From positions 166,803,481-166,867,480 of the forward strand of contig BSWB01000001.1 in NCBI GenBank assembly GCA_033239125.1: 64,000 nt of DNA. Reading direction: 5' to 3'. The notes under the pieces are model-generated. The model searched no databases. It had not been told where the DNA came from and was given only the letters and a program-made list of their open reading frames with translations. Position numbers and translations under genes: made by a program. Every line of letters starts with the position of its first letter. The stretch's first letter is position 1. This DNA is from Fagopyrum homotropicum (lineage: Eukaryota > Streptophyta > Magnoliopsida > Caryophyllales > Polygonaceae). Positions 24,982-36,257 of the stretch are shown here, piece by piece.

Positions 24982-26107
24982 TGTAAGATCTCAGTTTTTG
25001 CATTCACCTCCCCCGCGGTGAAGAAGGCCGCCCAGCGGCAAGCCTTGGTTGTCACCGTCCCCGCGGTGACAATGAGCCGCCCCCGCTGCACGGGCAATCC
25101 GTCCTTGCGGATTCGCCACAGATCGCGCTCGATTTGTTTTCGTTCGTTTTATTTTCTTTCCATAGATAGAAGATCCGATCTTCTATCTTATGGGTCGGCT
25201 TTCCTAACCCTAGAACGTCCTTCCTTCTATCTTTTCTCCCTTTTCTATAAATCCCCTTCTTTCCCCTCTTTTTTGCATTTCTTGCATACATTTTCTTCAC
25301 CCTTGAGAGATGCAGTCATTGCTTGCTTCCTGTGATCTTGTTGAACGTGTAAGTTCTTCCTCTCTTGTTATTCATCACGTTCATGTGTTGCTGTGTGCCG
25401 TTTCCTTTTGATTCCATTTCCTTCTTTGTTCTTCTCTTTTCTTCTTCTCCAAGAATCAAATTTGATCCTTGATTATTGTGGAACTCTCCGTTGTTGATCC
25501 TTTGATGATTCACAGGCTCCCTTGAATGTGTTGTGACGTGTGTGAAGTGTTGAGAGAAGCAAGCCTTAGCCTTGTTGTGTTTCTTGCTGTCGAAGGACTC
25601 GACAACGTTTTCTGTCACCGAAACCGCCCCCGCGCCCTATAGTGCCGCCCCTGCGGACTGCCGACCCTGCGCCTTGTCTAGCCGCCCCTACGGTTTCTTC
25701 TGTTGTCTTCCCGTCTTTGGTGAGCTACTTTCGTTCTTTACTTTCCTCGTTCTTTTCCTTGGCTCTTATGGATGTTGTTGACCCTTGGTGATCTGTAAGA
25801 CTAGGGTTTGTGACCCTAGCTTGTGGAGATATCTTAGAGATCATGGAAACTAGAAGTTATAGACTTCTAGCAATCATTTTGGTTCCTGATTCGTGATGTC
25901 TTGTGTGAACAGGCTTTCCGTTCTTCTTTCCTGAGATTATCAGAGTTATTTGCTGAGCTGTGTGTTACCTTCGAGTGTGGTAAGTCCCTTGGACTTACTT
26001 AGCTTCATTCCGTATATTAATTTGATTGTTTTGGCTTGTTGTGTTGTTGTTTATTGTAATAACTGATTATCGGAATAGGGTTGACTTTGTTATACCTTAA
26101 TTGACCC
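24982..26107 (+). mobile_element. LTR fragment, family T2 (GC-dyad family), 5' part
   Basis: Begins TGTAAGATC. A related sequence lies in inverted orientation at 40,350-40,899, beginning TGCAAGACC. The fragment holds short GC-rich dyads at 25,003-25,022, 25,051-25,070, 25,644-25,655 and 25,682-25,693, and the dyad GTAAGTCC/GGACTTAC at 25,980-25,998. The matching 27,885-28,020 segment shows it is an LTR of the broad type present there. It ends at ccttaattgaccc, where Athila-type LTR sequence takes over. No protein is encoded. Confidence 0.6.
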
Positions 26108-26363
26108 ACAACTAGATGCTTTAATATCTAGAATCCGTATTCCCTTTATGTGACTTTATATCATCTGTGATTTCTTTAATTCGTGGTCATTAGTTATTTG
26201 ACAACCTGATTTCCGTGCTTTGTTTCACCATAGTCCTTGTGTTCGACCCATGGAATTCTTGCTTTTATTACAATTGATCCATACACTGCGGGTTCGCATA
26301 TTGTTCAAGCATACTTCTTGGGTTATAAATATTAAAGCTTGCACACACCTTTTGGAGCGAACA
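26108..26363 (+). mobile_element. Athila-type LTR 3' end fragment
   Basis: From cacaactagatgcttt to ttggagcgaaca it is collinear with 58,210-58,479, the 3' end of the Athila LTR in this window. Shared strings include tttcacc, cactgcgggttcgcat and aaagcttgcacacacc. The primer-binding site that follows in the intact element is absent, so this is a recombined fragment. Confidence 0.75.
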
Positions 26364-26692
26364 ATGATACTATAGCCAAGCGAGATGATCATCAACTATG
26401 TGCAAATCTCTCAAAACTGGTCCAAAATCAAACTTCTGCCCAACTTCCATGGTTCCTATGCCTTTCTTGTAGCTTCTCAATATTCCTTAATGTAGCTCCA
26501 ATGACTCCTTAGATCCCTTGGCTCCATATTACTCCAAAACGTGTCATTTTCCTTACAATTACAACAAAACTAGGTGTAGACCCGATTCTTGCAAAGGTAA
26601 ACAAAGCAACATAATGATCAAGAATATACATCCATGCATGCAGATTTATGAAGATAAAACGTCCAAACCAATCCCAAAACATATACTATAAT
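26364..26692 (-). mobile_element. Athila-type LTR 5' end, inverted
   Basis: Read on the minus strand from 26,692 it starts TGATAACATGTATTATAG and continues through gtttggacgttttatc, gtctacacctagttttgt and ttttggaccagttttgag. It is collinear with 56,739-57,010. It abuts the forward LTR end at 26,363, so the LTR end and an inverted LTR start meet directly, which indicates a rearrangement. Confidence 0.75.
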
Positions 26693-26899
26693 ACATGTTA
26701 TCACGGATTCTAGAGGTCAAAGTATCTGATTTTGGTTGTCGATTCAAGATGTCTATGGATGTCGAGGACAGAGGTGGGATTGCAAAGGTATATGTTCTAA
26801 GATAGGATAATGTACGGTGATGTTCCAATACCCACTTGTGGTTGAGCTTAAAAAGAAGAAGAGAATGATCAAGAAGAATGAATTGCCTTGATAAGAGAT

Positions 26900-27701
26900 G
26901 TGACATCTCTTTATGCCTTGTCTATAGGCTGTGTTGTTCCTCCAGTGTTGAGGTGATCCAATTGTGGTTGAGCTTTATACGAGGTTGAGGTAAGTCCGTA
27001 GGACTTACTTAGCTACCATCCTTATATTGGGTGTTTGTATGAGTGGTGTGTGCCTTATATGTTTGCTATGATAGCATGTGATGTCGTATTTACCGACCTA
27101 TGTTTTATTGATTGCCCCACTGCGTGGTTGTGATAACCTTTCCCTTTCATCCCGCCGTGGAGTCTGGGAGGTTCTCTGATGTCAGGCCAGACCGGTTTAC
27201 AAGAAGGGCGCAATCCACTCCCATAGGGTACACGGATTGTGTGACCGATACTAGTACGGCTGGCTAGCAGGCTCAGAGGCGAGGATGTATTGGTCCTCGT
27301 GTCACCTAGTTTCATATATATTATATCTATAAGATTTGAGTGAATGACCATTATATTGAGATGAATAAATGGGTAAATGAGTGAAAGCATGCTGATATGT
27401 TTATCCTTCCCTATGTGTGATTGTGCTTATGCATTACTCTATATATGTGTATGGATAGCTAATGGTTATTACCATGTTGTAGATGCCCTACAGGATAGGC
27501 AGGCTGCTAGGTGATCTAGCAGAGTGGCAGGCCGAGGACGTCTCGTACATAGGTTGTTGTGGGCTTTTGGGTTTGTTTATCTTTTCCCTCCTGTGTGAGG
27601 TTGGTCTTTTGTTACCACATGCGTGAGGTGTGATGTTTGTACTCGGTTATGTTGTCTAACCCAATGTGGCACTCCGAGTCCCGCAGATTCGGGGTGTTAC
27701 A
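26900..27701 (+). mobile_element. Tekay-like LTR fragment 1 (3' part)
   Basis: Contains GTAAGTCC/GGACTTAC at 26,990-27,008, the block ggaggttctctg..gtcaggccag, gcgagg..ctcgtgtcac and tagatgcc.tacagg, and ends gattcggggtgttaca at 27,701. The order matches 48,916-49,648, the LTR of the large Tekay-like element, but the sequence is strongly diverged. Confidence 0.7.
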
Positions 27702-27724
27702 ACTATTGCATGCTTTCTAAGTTG

Positions 27725-27884
27725 GATTACTTTTACTGATTTTGTTCTCACCGAATCCCTGATATCGAATCTGGAATATTAGCCCTTACTACGATAGATC
27801 CGTACATTGTTGGTTCGCTTATCGTTAGGTATATTTCAGGATATAAATTTAAGACTTTTTACGCATACACCTTTTAGAGCAAAC
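27725..27884 (+). mobile_element. Diverged Athila-type LTR 3' fragment
   Basis: ctcaccgaatccctgat..., ttactacgatagatccgtac and tttagagcaaac follow the order of 58,340-58,479 with many differences. It is joined on the right to another Tekay-type fragment. Confidence 0.6.
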
Positions 27885-28623
27885 ATAAATTACTTGGATT
27901 TACTTAGCTGCGTTCTGTATATTGGTTTGATCGTATTGGCTTGTTTGTGTTGTAGTTTATTGTTATTACGGATAATCGGAATAGGATTGACCTTTTTATA
28001 CCTTAATTGGATCAAGTGTATTATAACCGGGCGGTGACCGCTTGTCCAATTCAAAATGGGGAAACTAGAAGGTGCTCTTACGACCAGTCCAACAGGTGAT
28101 AGAGGGATGCATCCGCTCTATTCCTGTTGGTGAAAGGGGACAGAGGCGAGATAATAGTGATTCTCGTGTGACAACATAAGTTGAATTAGTGAAGAGATTG
28201 ACTTGATGAAAGATAATAACCGGTTGAGTGCAAGCATGTTATATGTTTATGTTACCTTATGTGTATTTGTGTCTTTACTATCTTTCTGATATCTAAAATG
28301 TTAGCTAACAGTTTATACCGATATTGTAGATGCCTTGTAGGTTAGAGATGTTGTTGACGGTGTGGTCAGCCAAGGTTCCCGTTCATTATAGTACGGGATC
28401 GGGTTTTATATTTCAGTTATCGTTCTTTCAGTGGTTTTGAACTCGGTTGCGGGTCTTATGTCTTTCCCTTTTGTTGAACCTTTGGTTTTTATATAAGTTT
28501 TGGTTTTCATTTATTTGTGCATTGTTGTAAGATCCGATGTTATTGTTGCTACTCTGAGGGTCGGGATCAATTGTGAGGTCCTATCCCATAACGCTTCGAT
28601 CTCCCAGAACTTGGGGTGTTACA
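27885..28623 (+). mobile_element. Tekay-like LTR fragment 2 (3' part)
   Basis: Begins within the degraded dyad (ggatttacttagct) and continues through ccagtccaacagg, ggggacagaggcgag, tctcgtgtgaca, tagatgccttgtaggtta and gggtcgggatc to the terminal cttggggtgttaca at 28,623. It is closer to the 25.98-26.11-kb T2 fragment at its start (cgttctgtatattggtttgat) and to the 47-56-kb element at its end. Confidence 0.65.
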
Positions 28624-30100
28624 ACCTTCGATTAAGGTTGATGAACCTGTAAAGGTACACTGAAATGGGTTGGAGGAAATGCATTACCAGTTGATTGCAT
28701 TAATGGGGGCTATCCAAACTCAAAAGGTTAGTGATTCTAAACCTTTTATTCCTATTAATAATCATGTGGAGTTATCGGAACTTGATTTGATAACTGAAAT
28801 TGACAATGATACTTAAGCATGACATAGATATAAATATGAAAGAACATTCTCTTGAACACGATGTGCTTGATCTTAAGTTGTTATATTCATCTTTGGATTG
28901 TTCTTTAATACAAAGTCCTAGTAATCTATCTTCTAACGTGCCTTTAATTCAATACACAAATCCCTAAGTTTTATGAAGTGCATCCTCAAGTTATGGCATT
29001 GTTAGATTATCATGGAAGTATGTTATGCATGAGATTGTTAATGAAAGTTTAAGATGGCATAGAGTGTTGTATGATTTGCATTGCCATGATTTTTTTAATA
29101 CATTACTTCTTTCAAACCTTAATCTTGCACCGTTATCCAAGATAAAGCGAGTGATCTTTATTGTAGGATTGCAAGATGAGAGTGTCAAGAAGAAGTATAT
29201 ACACAAGGTCGATATGCTAGGTATTCCAAAAGAGTGTGATGAAGGAAGTTCTACCATAATCAGAACAGAACCACGACATAGGAAAGCAATATTTCACTCC
29301 AAAGAAGAAATCTCGGCCAATTTCTAGAAATCTGGCCGAGATAACCTATTGTTGTCTATTGTTTCGATTACAATTTGCATGACCTCACCCCGGCCATTTA
29401 AGGTTTCCTTCTGACCTTATGGAAGAGTTACACAAGGAGCCTCCATCCAGTAACATCGCTCCTAGAAGCGGTTATTGAGAATTATCCATGAGAAAGGAAG
29501 CTCCATGGAAAGACCTTAATATGAACATAGTTGAGAAGTTAACTAAAGCTAAGAAGGGGAGTAACTATACCTTTAAATTTATATTATTATCTCTAATTAT
29601 TTGTGCTTACTCTAGGAGTTGTGATCCATATACAACTCAAAACTATAATAATTTTGTGATTAAGTTGTTTTTCATAACATTTTGTGATCTTATACCGTTG
29701 CCTATTAAGGAGCGAGTAAAGCTTATTGTAGGAAAATAGGAGGAGTTTATCAAGAGGTTGCATACTAGGATACGACAAGGGATCGAGAAGAAGTTGATAT
29801 CTTCATTCTATGGAGTTGATCCAGTCCAAAAGCTTCCATACTTGAGTCAATATGTGTTTAATGAAGATCAAGACTATGATTCGATTCGAATCATTTTCAA
29901 GAAGGGGAGTATGATGTGGGACCATCCTTGATTGCGCCTACATTACACATACCCATAATGAGCCAGGAGTAGGAGAGACTCAAGGAAGGGTTGCTAACAA
30001 GTTGCATCCATGGGAGGATCCGAGAGAATGGAGGATTGCATGGCAGATGCAAAATCTTGGCCAACACTCACGAATCTCGGCCGAGATTTCATCCGATATT
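28624..30100 (+). mobile_element. Decayed internal region of an LTR retrotransposon
   Basis: Follows the LTR end at 28,623. Open frames at 29,025-29,327 and 29,488-29,739 are short and interrupted, and no protease, RT or integrase motif is readable. Dyads of the CTCGGCCGAG type appear at 29,309-29,342 (two split half-sites) and as a perfect 16-bp palindrome at 30,073-30,088, as in the Athila-type element at 56.7-64 kb, so an Athila relative is the likely source. Confidence 0.45.
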
Positions 30101-30856
30101 TTGCCTTTGGTGCAAGCTAGAAGACCCGCCAAAGATCTTTTAATTTTGGTTATATTTTATTTTCTTAAAGCTCTCAAACTATCTTAAGGAAGTTGTTATT
30201 TTTGGATTCTATCTTTTAGGATTAATTTTAAATTATCTTGAAAAGATATATTTACTAGATTATCTTTTAAAGATATCTTTCCTAGTTTACATAGGAGATC
30301 TCCTTATAAATAGCCTTAGAAGGAGGAGATTGTTAGATAGCTTAGTTGTGATTATTGAATTCTACATTATTGTGAGATACTTGTGACTTCGTTCACGAGG
30401 TTTGCATTTTATCATTTCTATTCAATCAAAAGAAGAGTTTTTTTATTGAAAAGTTGCGAGTCTTTGCTAGGTTGTTCTTGTGTATGTTAATCTTTTTGAA
30501 AGCTGGTGTTACAAGTCAAATTGGTCTCTCCTCATGTTTGTCTTATTTAGAAGGTTTGTGTAAGGTTAAAGAAGAAATGATTAAAAGTAATTCTTTGTTT
30601 AGGGTTTTGATACATAATTGGTCAAGGTTGTTTGCAAGTCTTATAATAGTACTATATTCCTATATCTATTATTTATCATTCCATATTATCATCTTCTTGT
30701 CTTTTCATATCATTCATTCTTCTGCATTATGAGTTCTAACAAATCTCGGGTTGTTCTTAAGTAAATCTCGGCCGAGATTTCCTTTGATTCATCCGAGGTT
30801 TTCTTATGTTGTTCGATTTGAGGCTTTCAATCTAGATCGGGAAACTGTGGCTTCAA
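30101..30856 (+). mobile_element. LTR-like U3/R region with TATA box and palindrome
   Basis: A run of agatatctt-type motifs is followed by TATAAATAG at 30,305-30,313, resembling the layout of the Athila U3 at 57,130-57,282 (gagatctt, agatatctt, then TATAAAAAG). An 18-bp perfect palindrome AAATCTCGGCCGAGATTT lies at 30,763-30,780. The right edge meets the Helitron-like repeat at about 30,857. Confidence 0.45.
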
Positions 30857-31340
30857 CCCCACATCACTAAGGTTGATGGTTTTAGAACTTGTATAAATAG
30901 AGAGTCTAAAGATTATACAAATCAATACATTTTTTTGACCTTTTTGTTAAGTTCAAGTATAATTATTATTTATATCGGATTAATATATGTTATGTGGAAT
31001 CGTTAACCTACAATTTTTAGGTCGTAATGTTTTTCCCTAAAATATATATGAAAGAATTTGGTCAAATAAGCTCTTTTCTTCTTTCCATTAGGTTTGTGTA
31101 CCCCTTCAATTTTGACCACTTTCATTATATTGAAGCTGGAAGGTAAGGGGTTTGATTATGGCACATTTACTAAACATATTTATACCATGGGCCTAGTTAC
31201 TAGAGAAAAATCTCAAAAAGGCCTACTTAGCTAATTTGGTCAATATATATTAAGTAATCGTGCCCCTCAAGTTTTATTATCAGCCCGAGTGATTCTTTTG
31301 ATAAAAATTTTTTTGTTTAGTAAAATCAAAAATATATATC
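30857..31340 (+). repeat. Copy of the USE-TATA segment and neighbouring AT-rich DNA
   Basis: 30,857-31,041 repeats 24,772-24,961 in direct orientation (aaggttgatggttttagaac, tataaatagagagtctaaag, gttaagttcaagtataatta). The USE is damaged by an 8-bp deletion, so its distance to the TATA (30,892-30,900) falls to about 26 bp. The LTR mosaic is thus flanked by direct repeats of this segment. From 31,042 the DNA is AT-rich, with a tatatattaagtaatcgtg string also seen near 24,962. Confidence 0.6.
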
Positions 31341-31345
31341 TATTA

Positions 31346-31994
31346 TCTATTATACATACTAAAATAGTGTCACACGATAGAAGTAGTATTTTTGAAATGG
31401 AGCTCTCACAATTAACGTCAATAAATCTTTATTTTTTAAACTATTTTTAAACCAAAATTATTATTTTTTATTAAATTAACTATTTTATTGGTACAATTTC
31501 ACGTTACTTTTTAGTGTTGGTACGAATCTATTTTTTTTGGACAATTTTTTTAAATAAAAATAAATGATACTTTTGGTTAAGAATCGAACTCTTGAAATTT
31601 ATTTTTTGGACGATTTCTCCTTTTTTTTTTTCTTTTTTAAGAATCATCAGCATGACATATTTACGTTAAATATTATGAGGGATTTTGCTATCTCATGTCG
31701 ATTACCAACTAAGATTGATGGCTTTAGAATTTGTATAAATAGATAGTCCAAAGATTGTACAAATAATACATTGAGGTATAAATATAACAGTCTAACAATA
31801 ATCTTTTTAATAGATTTATATTCATGTCCTTTGATTTATAAAAAAAATTATAATTTAATCTTCACAAATGTTAGTCATATTAGTTAATAAAAAACGATTG
31901 AGTTTAGGTAAAATATCCAATGCATGATAATAAAAGTGAAAATATAATATTTTTATTTAGACAAAACTCGCACAAGGTGCGGACACTAAATTAG
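31346..31994 (+). mobile_element. Helitron-like non-autonomous element A (649 bp)
   Basis: Starts TCTATTATACATACTAAAA after an A and ends in TTAG followed by T. A hairpin CGCAC-AAG-GTGCG (31,969-31,981) lies 13 nt from the end, as in the 3' end of plant Helitrons, where CTRR is expected; the first base here is T, so one substitution must be assumed. It holds a TATA (31,734) 33 bp after a degenerate USE (tctcatgtcg, 31,691-31,700). It encodes nothing, so it would depend on an autonomous relative. Confidence 0.5.
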
Positions 31995-34520
31995 TAATAA
32001 TAATAAGTTAAACATATTGATCAAGTTAATCTTTTAACCCGCGGTTATATGTAAATTAGATGGACTTCAATAATTTTATTGAATTGTTATTCAGTGAGAG
32101 AGACCAGTACGTGTGTGGATTGCACATGCGCATCTAGAGACGCACACCCAACGTGCATGCGTCCAAAGCATCTCTTTGTCGAAATGAGAGGGGGAGAAGT
32201 GATGTGGTGCTAGGAAAAAATATGGATGCATGCACAGTACGAGTGCAGTGATTGTTTTTGGTCGTAACACAGTAGAAAAGTTGATGATGTCGATTGATAT
32301 TTTTCGATCGATAAGATTATTAGAATATATACCGACGGGTCATTTTGTTGATACCTATTAAATGTTCAATCTGCTGGATATACTCCAACGGAGACACCAA
32401 TTGATAATACTCTTGACAGTCTATTCCGTTGGTAATACAACGGCCAAATTCAGTGATAAACCCCATAATTTTATCCGTGGGTATGTTCCTAATTATTTGT
32501 TGTTGATAAGTGATAACTCTGAATGTTAGATTCTTGATTTTACGTTAAAATTTGACTTTTCTTTAGAACATTCACTATAATATTCTGAGTCGTTGAACTT
32601 AAAAAGTTTGTAAGAGACTATGGATGAGATGCGACAAAGTTTGACCCACTTTGTCCAACTTTATTTGACGTACAAGGTCGCAAAATTTGTACAAATACTT
32701 TGGACATGCAATTCATTTTACCGTTTTTACGTGGGTCCTCATCCCGCATCTCCCGCCGCAAGTAGGGCTTGTAAGTATTAAACTTATAAATAAATTGACG
32801 TAACTAAATTAACAAATAGCTGAAGACCATATAACTAATTTCCTGTAACGAATTACAAAGGGAAAAATGTAAGGATCATAAATTTTGTTTTGAAAAATAT
32901 TAATTGATAAATTTGAAAATTAGCAGTTTAACTTTATTATGTCTTAGTTAAAGTAAAAATTCAACGTTATATAACGGGATAAATGATGGATCAAATATTT
33001 TACAAAATAATTACGATCTAGTAAAAATAATTATTGATTTAGCAAAAATATATTTCGGAAAAATCGTAAGGCCTCCACGTCAGTATCAACGTCGTCTACT
33101 TTAACAAAAGTATATAAATAATTTAATAAAAATATTTTATTAACTTAATTGATCCGTACGCTGCGGACGGGTTCGCTTATTTGCTTGACTTTAATTCCAT
33201 GTAGAAATTTAAAACTTACTTTCGTTCATTATTCACAAACGTTTGAGAACAAATATAAATATGCAGTTTAACTTCAATAATCATCGTAAGCACTTAAAAT
33301 AAATAAGAAAAATGCATCAATAAATAATTGATGGTCCAAAAAAATTATGAAACAATTTGATTTACTAGCCTTTTTCTAGTTTTGTGTTTAGTAAATGTAC
33401 AAGGGAGAAGAGTGCGTAAAGTTTGAGAATAAATACAAATGGTTGGGGTATATTTACTTAATTGTAACATTAAAAAGCCTAGTTACTACTCTAATTTCTC
33501 AAGAAGGCCTAGTTACCAAAATTGTCCAAAAATTATTAGTTGATAAATAAGCAGCATAACTTTAAATATCATTGTAAGCACTGCAAAATATTAATTGGTA
33601 AATTTGAAAATAAGCACTTTAACTTTAATAATCATCATAATCATTGACAGTCCAAAAAGATTGATAAATACAATTGGTAAATATATTCTTGACACATGTG
33701 CATACATGTGATTGGATTTGGAAGAGGCTTGCTATTCTCATCCCAATTAGTCAAAATCAATTGAAAATTGTCAATTTGATTGTAATGTGTGATGGTTGTA
33801 ATGATGTAATGATTGTGTCTAAATTATTGATTTGAAATCTAATGATGATTGTACGATGGATTTTATTTATGAATTGGTTTAGTTTTAATTTTATTTTGTT
33901 AACGGAATCGTTAATCATATTGTTTATTTAAATTTCTTTAGCGGAAATATATATATATAGTTGTAGCAGCGTGTAAGGCGCGTGATTTATTTTCGTTCCA
34001 TATGTGCGGTGGACATAAGTTATAGTACAGTAGAGCAAATATTCTGTAAAAGAAAGATACTATATAAATTGTTTTATACAAACGATAAACTAAAGTTACA
34101 CGTAGTAATTTTATGTTTCAAAAGTGAAAGCAGAAAAATTTACACACGTGTTGTACATTAGTTTGTCTCCTAAATACTTGAAAAGAAACGGTGATTTAAA
34201 ATTACAGGATGGTTGTGATATGTTACACATGGAAAAAAAACCGTGTAAAGGTATGTGTTATATGGTTGTCGTGCGGATGTTCGATCTTTCTAAAATTTCG
34301 AAAGACACTGTATTTTTCATAACATTATGAACGGACTCAACTGTACTATTAATTTACCTTGTGAAAATATTGAGATTTTATTTGTATTTATTCCTTGAGA
34401 GAGCTACATACAGTTGGTCATGTGCGAAATAAGGTTCACGTAAATAGACTCCAACTTTTTCTAATGTATGTCCTTGTCCATTCCTCCGAAAACCGCAATT
34501 GGCCGTTCTTCTATTCCGGC
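31995..34520. other. AT-rich intergenic DNA with scattered fragments
   Basis: No gene recognised. A short GC-richer patch at 32,095-32,180 has overlapping dyads of cgcac/gtgcg and gcatgc. Around 33,145-33,245 a fragment (gatccgtacgctgcggacgggttcgc ... aaaactta) resembles the Athila LTR 3' end but is strongly decayed. The 68-codon frame at 34,124-34,330 has no recognisable similarity. Confidence 0.4.
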
Positions 34521-34700
34521 CTTGTTGCTCGGAACCGAACCCGATTCTCCTACTTTTTTATCGGGTCTTTTTAATCCTAATACAACTACATGTTAACTAA
34601 CAAATTTAAGCCTTTTTGTTCCGAACCAAACCCGATTCTCCTACTTCTTTATCGGGCCTTTTTAATCCTAATACAACTCCATGTTAACTAACAATTTAAG
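34521..34700. repeat. Tandem duplication, about 91 bp x 2
   Basis: The block cccgattctcctac...atcgggyctttttaatcc...tacaact.catgttaactaacaa...ttaagcc occurs twice with an offset of about 91 bp and only a few differences. Confidence 0.85.
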
Positions 34701-36240
34701 CCGTGGTTGCTTATAGAAAAGGGTAAGCACATTATAGCTTCTACCAAGGAACTTCTCTTTGTTTTCATGACATTGGATTTAGTGACGGACATTGTGTTCT
34801 CGGATAGAAGGTAAGGGACGATGAACGGGAATATCAAATTCGCCTTTTTTCCAACTTTAGTATGTAAGAAGACATAAATTAGATTCCAAAATGAGAACAA
34901 GTCTCGTAAAAATAAGTCATTTCACCCCAAAAGTCGTATAAAGTTAAGGATAAAGTTTTATCACCATCGAGTTGTAAACTTCAGACAAGCAAACACGGTA
35001 TAGCTGCATAGGCCCCGAATGCCATCTATGCTGTTGTTTTCGGTAAGCTTCATATGATTCCGGCAACTCACATTGACAATGCAATGCAATTCAAATAAAA
35101 AATTTAAACAAATTACTTCCTATTCCTAAAACAGCAACAAATTACTTCCTATTTCGTTAATGAGAAAAAATAATACAAATATTATTCTGTAATAATAATT
35201 TGTTCTTTTAAAAAAATTTAAGTTTTTATTGTACTCATATAAAATTACACTTATTTACATTATATTATTTTTGTAAAATGATTTTAAATAAGAATAATAC
35301 TAATTTGTACTTCAATATTATAAATGTAAGACACGAAAAATTGTAAATGTAAGACAAAAAAAAAAAAACAAGAGCCCAACTTTCTCTAACAATTTGGATT
35401 ATAAAAGTGTAGAATTGTAAGACACCAAAAAGTAGAGTTTAAAAAATAACCCAACTCTAATTATAAGACAAAAAGTAAGACACACTCATGGTGCAAATGT
35501 AAGACACAAAATGCAAAATTCAGCCAGCCGCCAAAAACTTCATTGATGCACCTGCTGTGCGTCTACAACCAAGCCAGCCACCAAAGTCTGAGCACGCATC
35601 TGCTGTGCGTCGGCGAGAAGCCTTCATTTTGAGGTGCAAATAAGAATATATATACATCACCGACAGTTTATTGGGTTAACATTTGGATAATTGCTAACGC
35701 GTAACTCCGTTAGGGCTGGTTTTTGAAATTTTTTTTGCTGGCGGGTAACATCTTTATGTCTTAGAAGAGTGTGGATTTATGAATTTTCAAGGGTTATTCT
35801 CGTTTTTTTACATTGCAATTTCGTTATTCAATTTGAATATTTCATATTTGTTATATATTTTGCAAGGATGGATGAATAATGATTATACTTGATTTTTATT
35901 GTTCTTTTTATTTCATTATTTTAATGTTTATAGCGTATTAAATTTTAGGTTCGTTTAGCTTCAAAATCGAAATTGTCTCTATTAGGTTCAATTTTCGGTC
36001 AAAATATTTTCAAATTTTTGGCTTTTCGGTCCAAATCAAACCGATATTTATAGGTTTGGTTTTTAGTCCAAGGTTTCACAAAAAATCTTCTTTTTTTTTT
36101 CGGTTCGATTTGAACCTATTGTAATAAATTTATATATTTGATTTGTTTTTATACCCGGTCAATCAAAGACATCCGAGTTAAATTATGAAAAGAACATCGA
36201 CAGGGACCACGACCCCATACACCCTAACTATGCCTCTGAT
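34701..36240. other. AT-rich intergenic DNA with short degenerate repeats
   Basis: Between 35,325 and 35,510 the string gtaagacac/gtaagacaa recurs about five times. At about 35,520-35,625 a unit with ccagcc.cca and ctgctgtgcgtc occurs twice. The 35,945-36,125 block is rich in CGGTTT-type heptamers. No coding region was recognised. Confidence 0.5.
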
Positions 36241-36257
36241 GTACATAACTGCATGCA

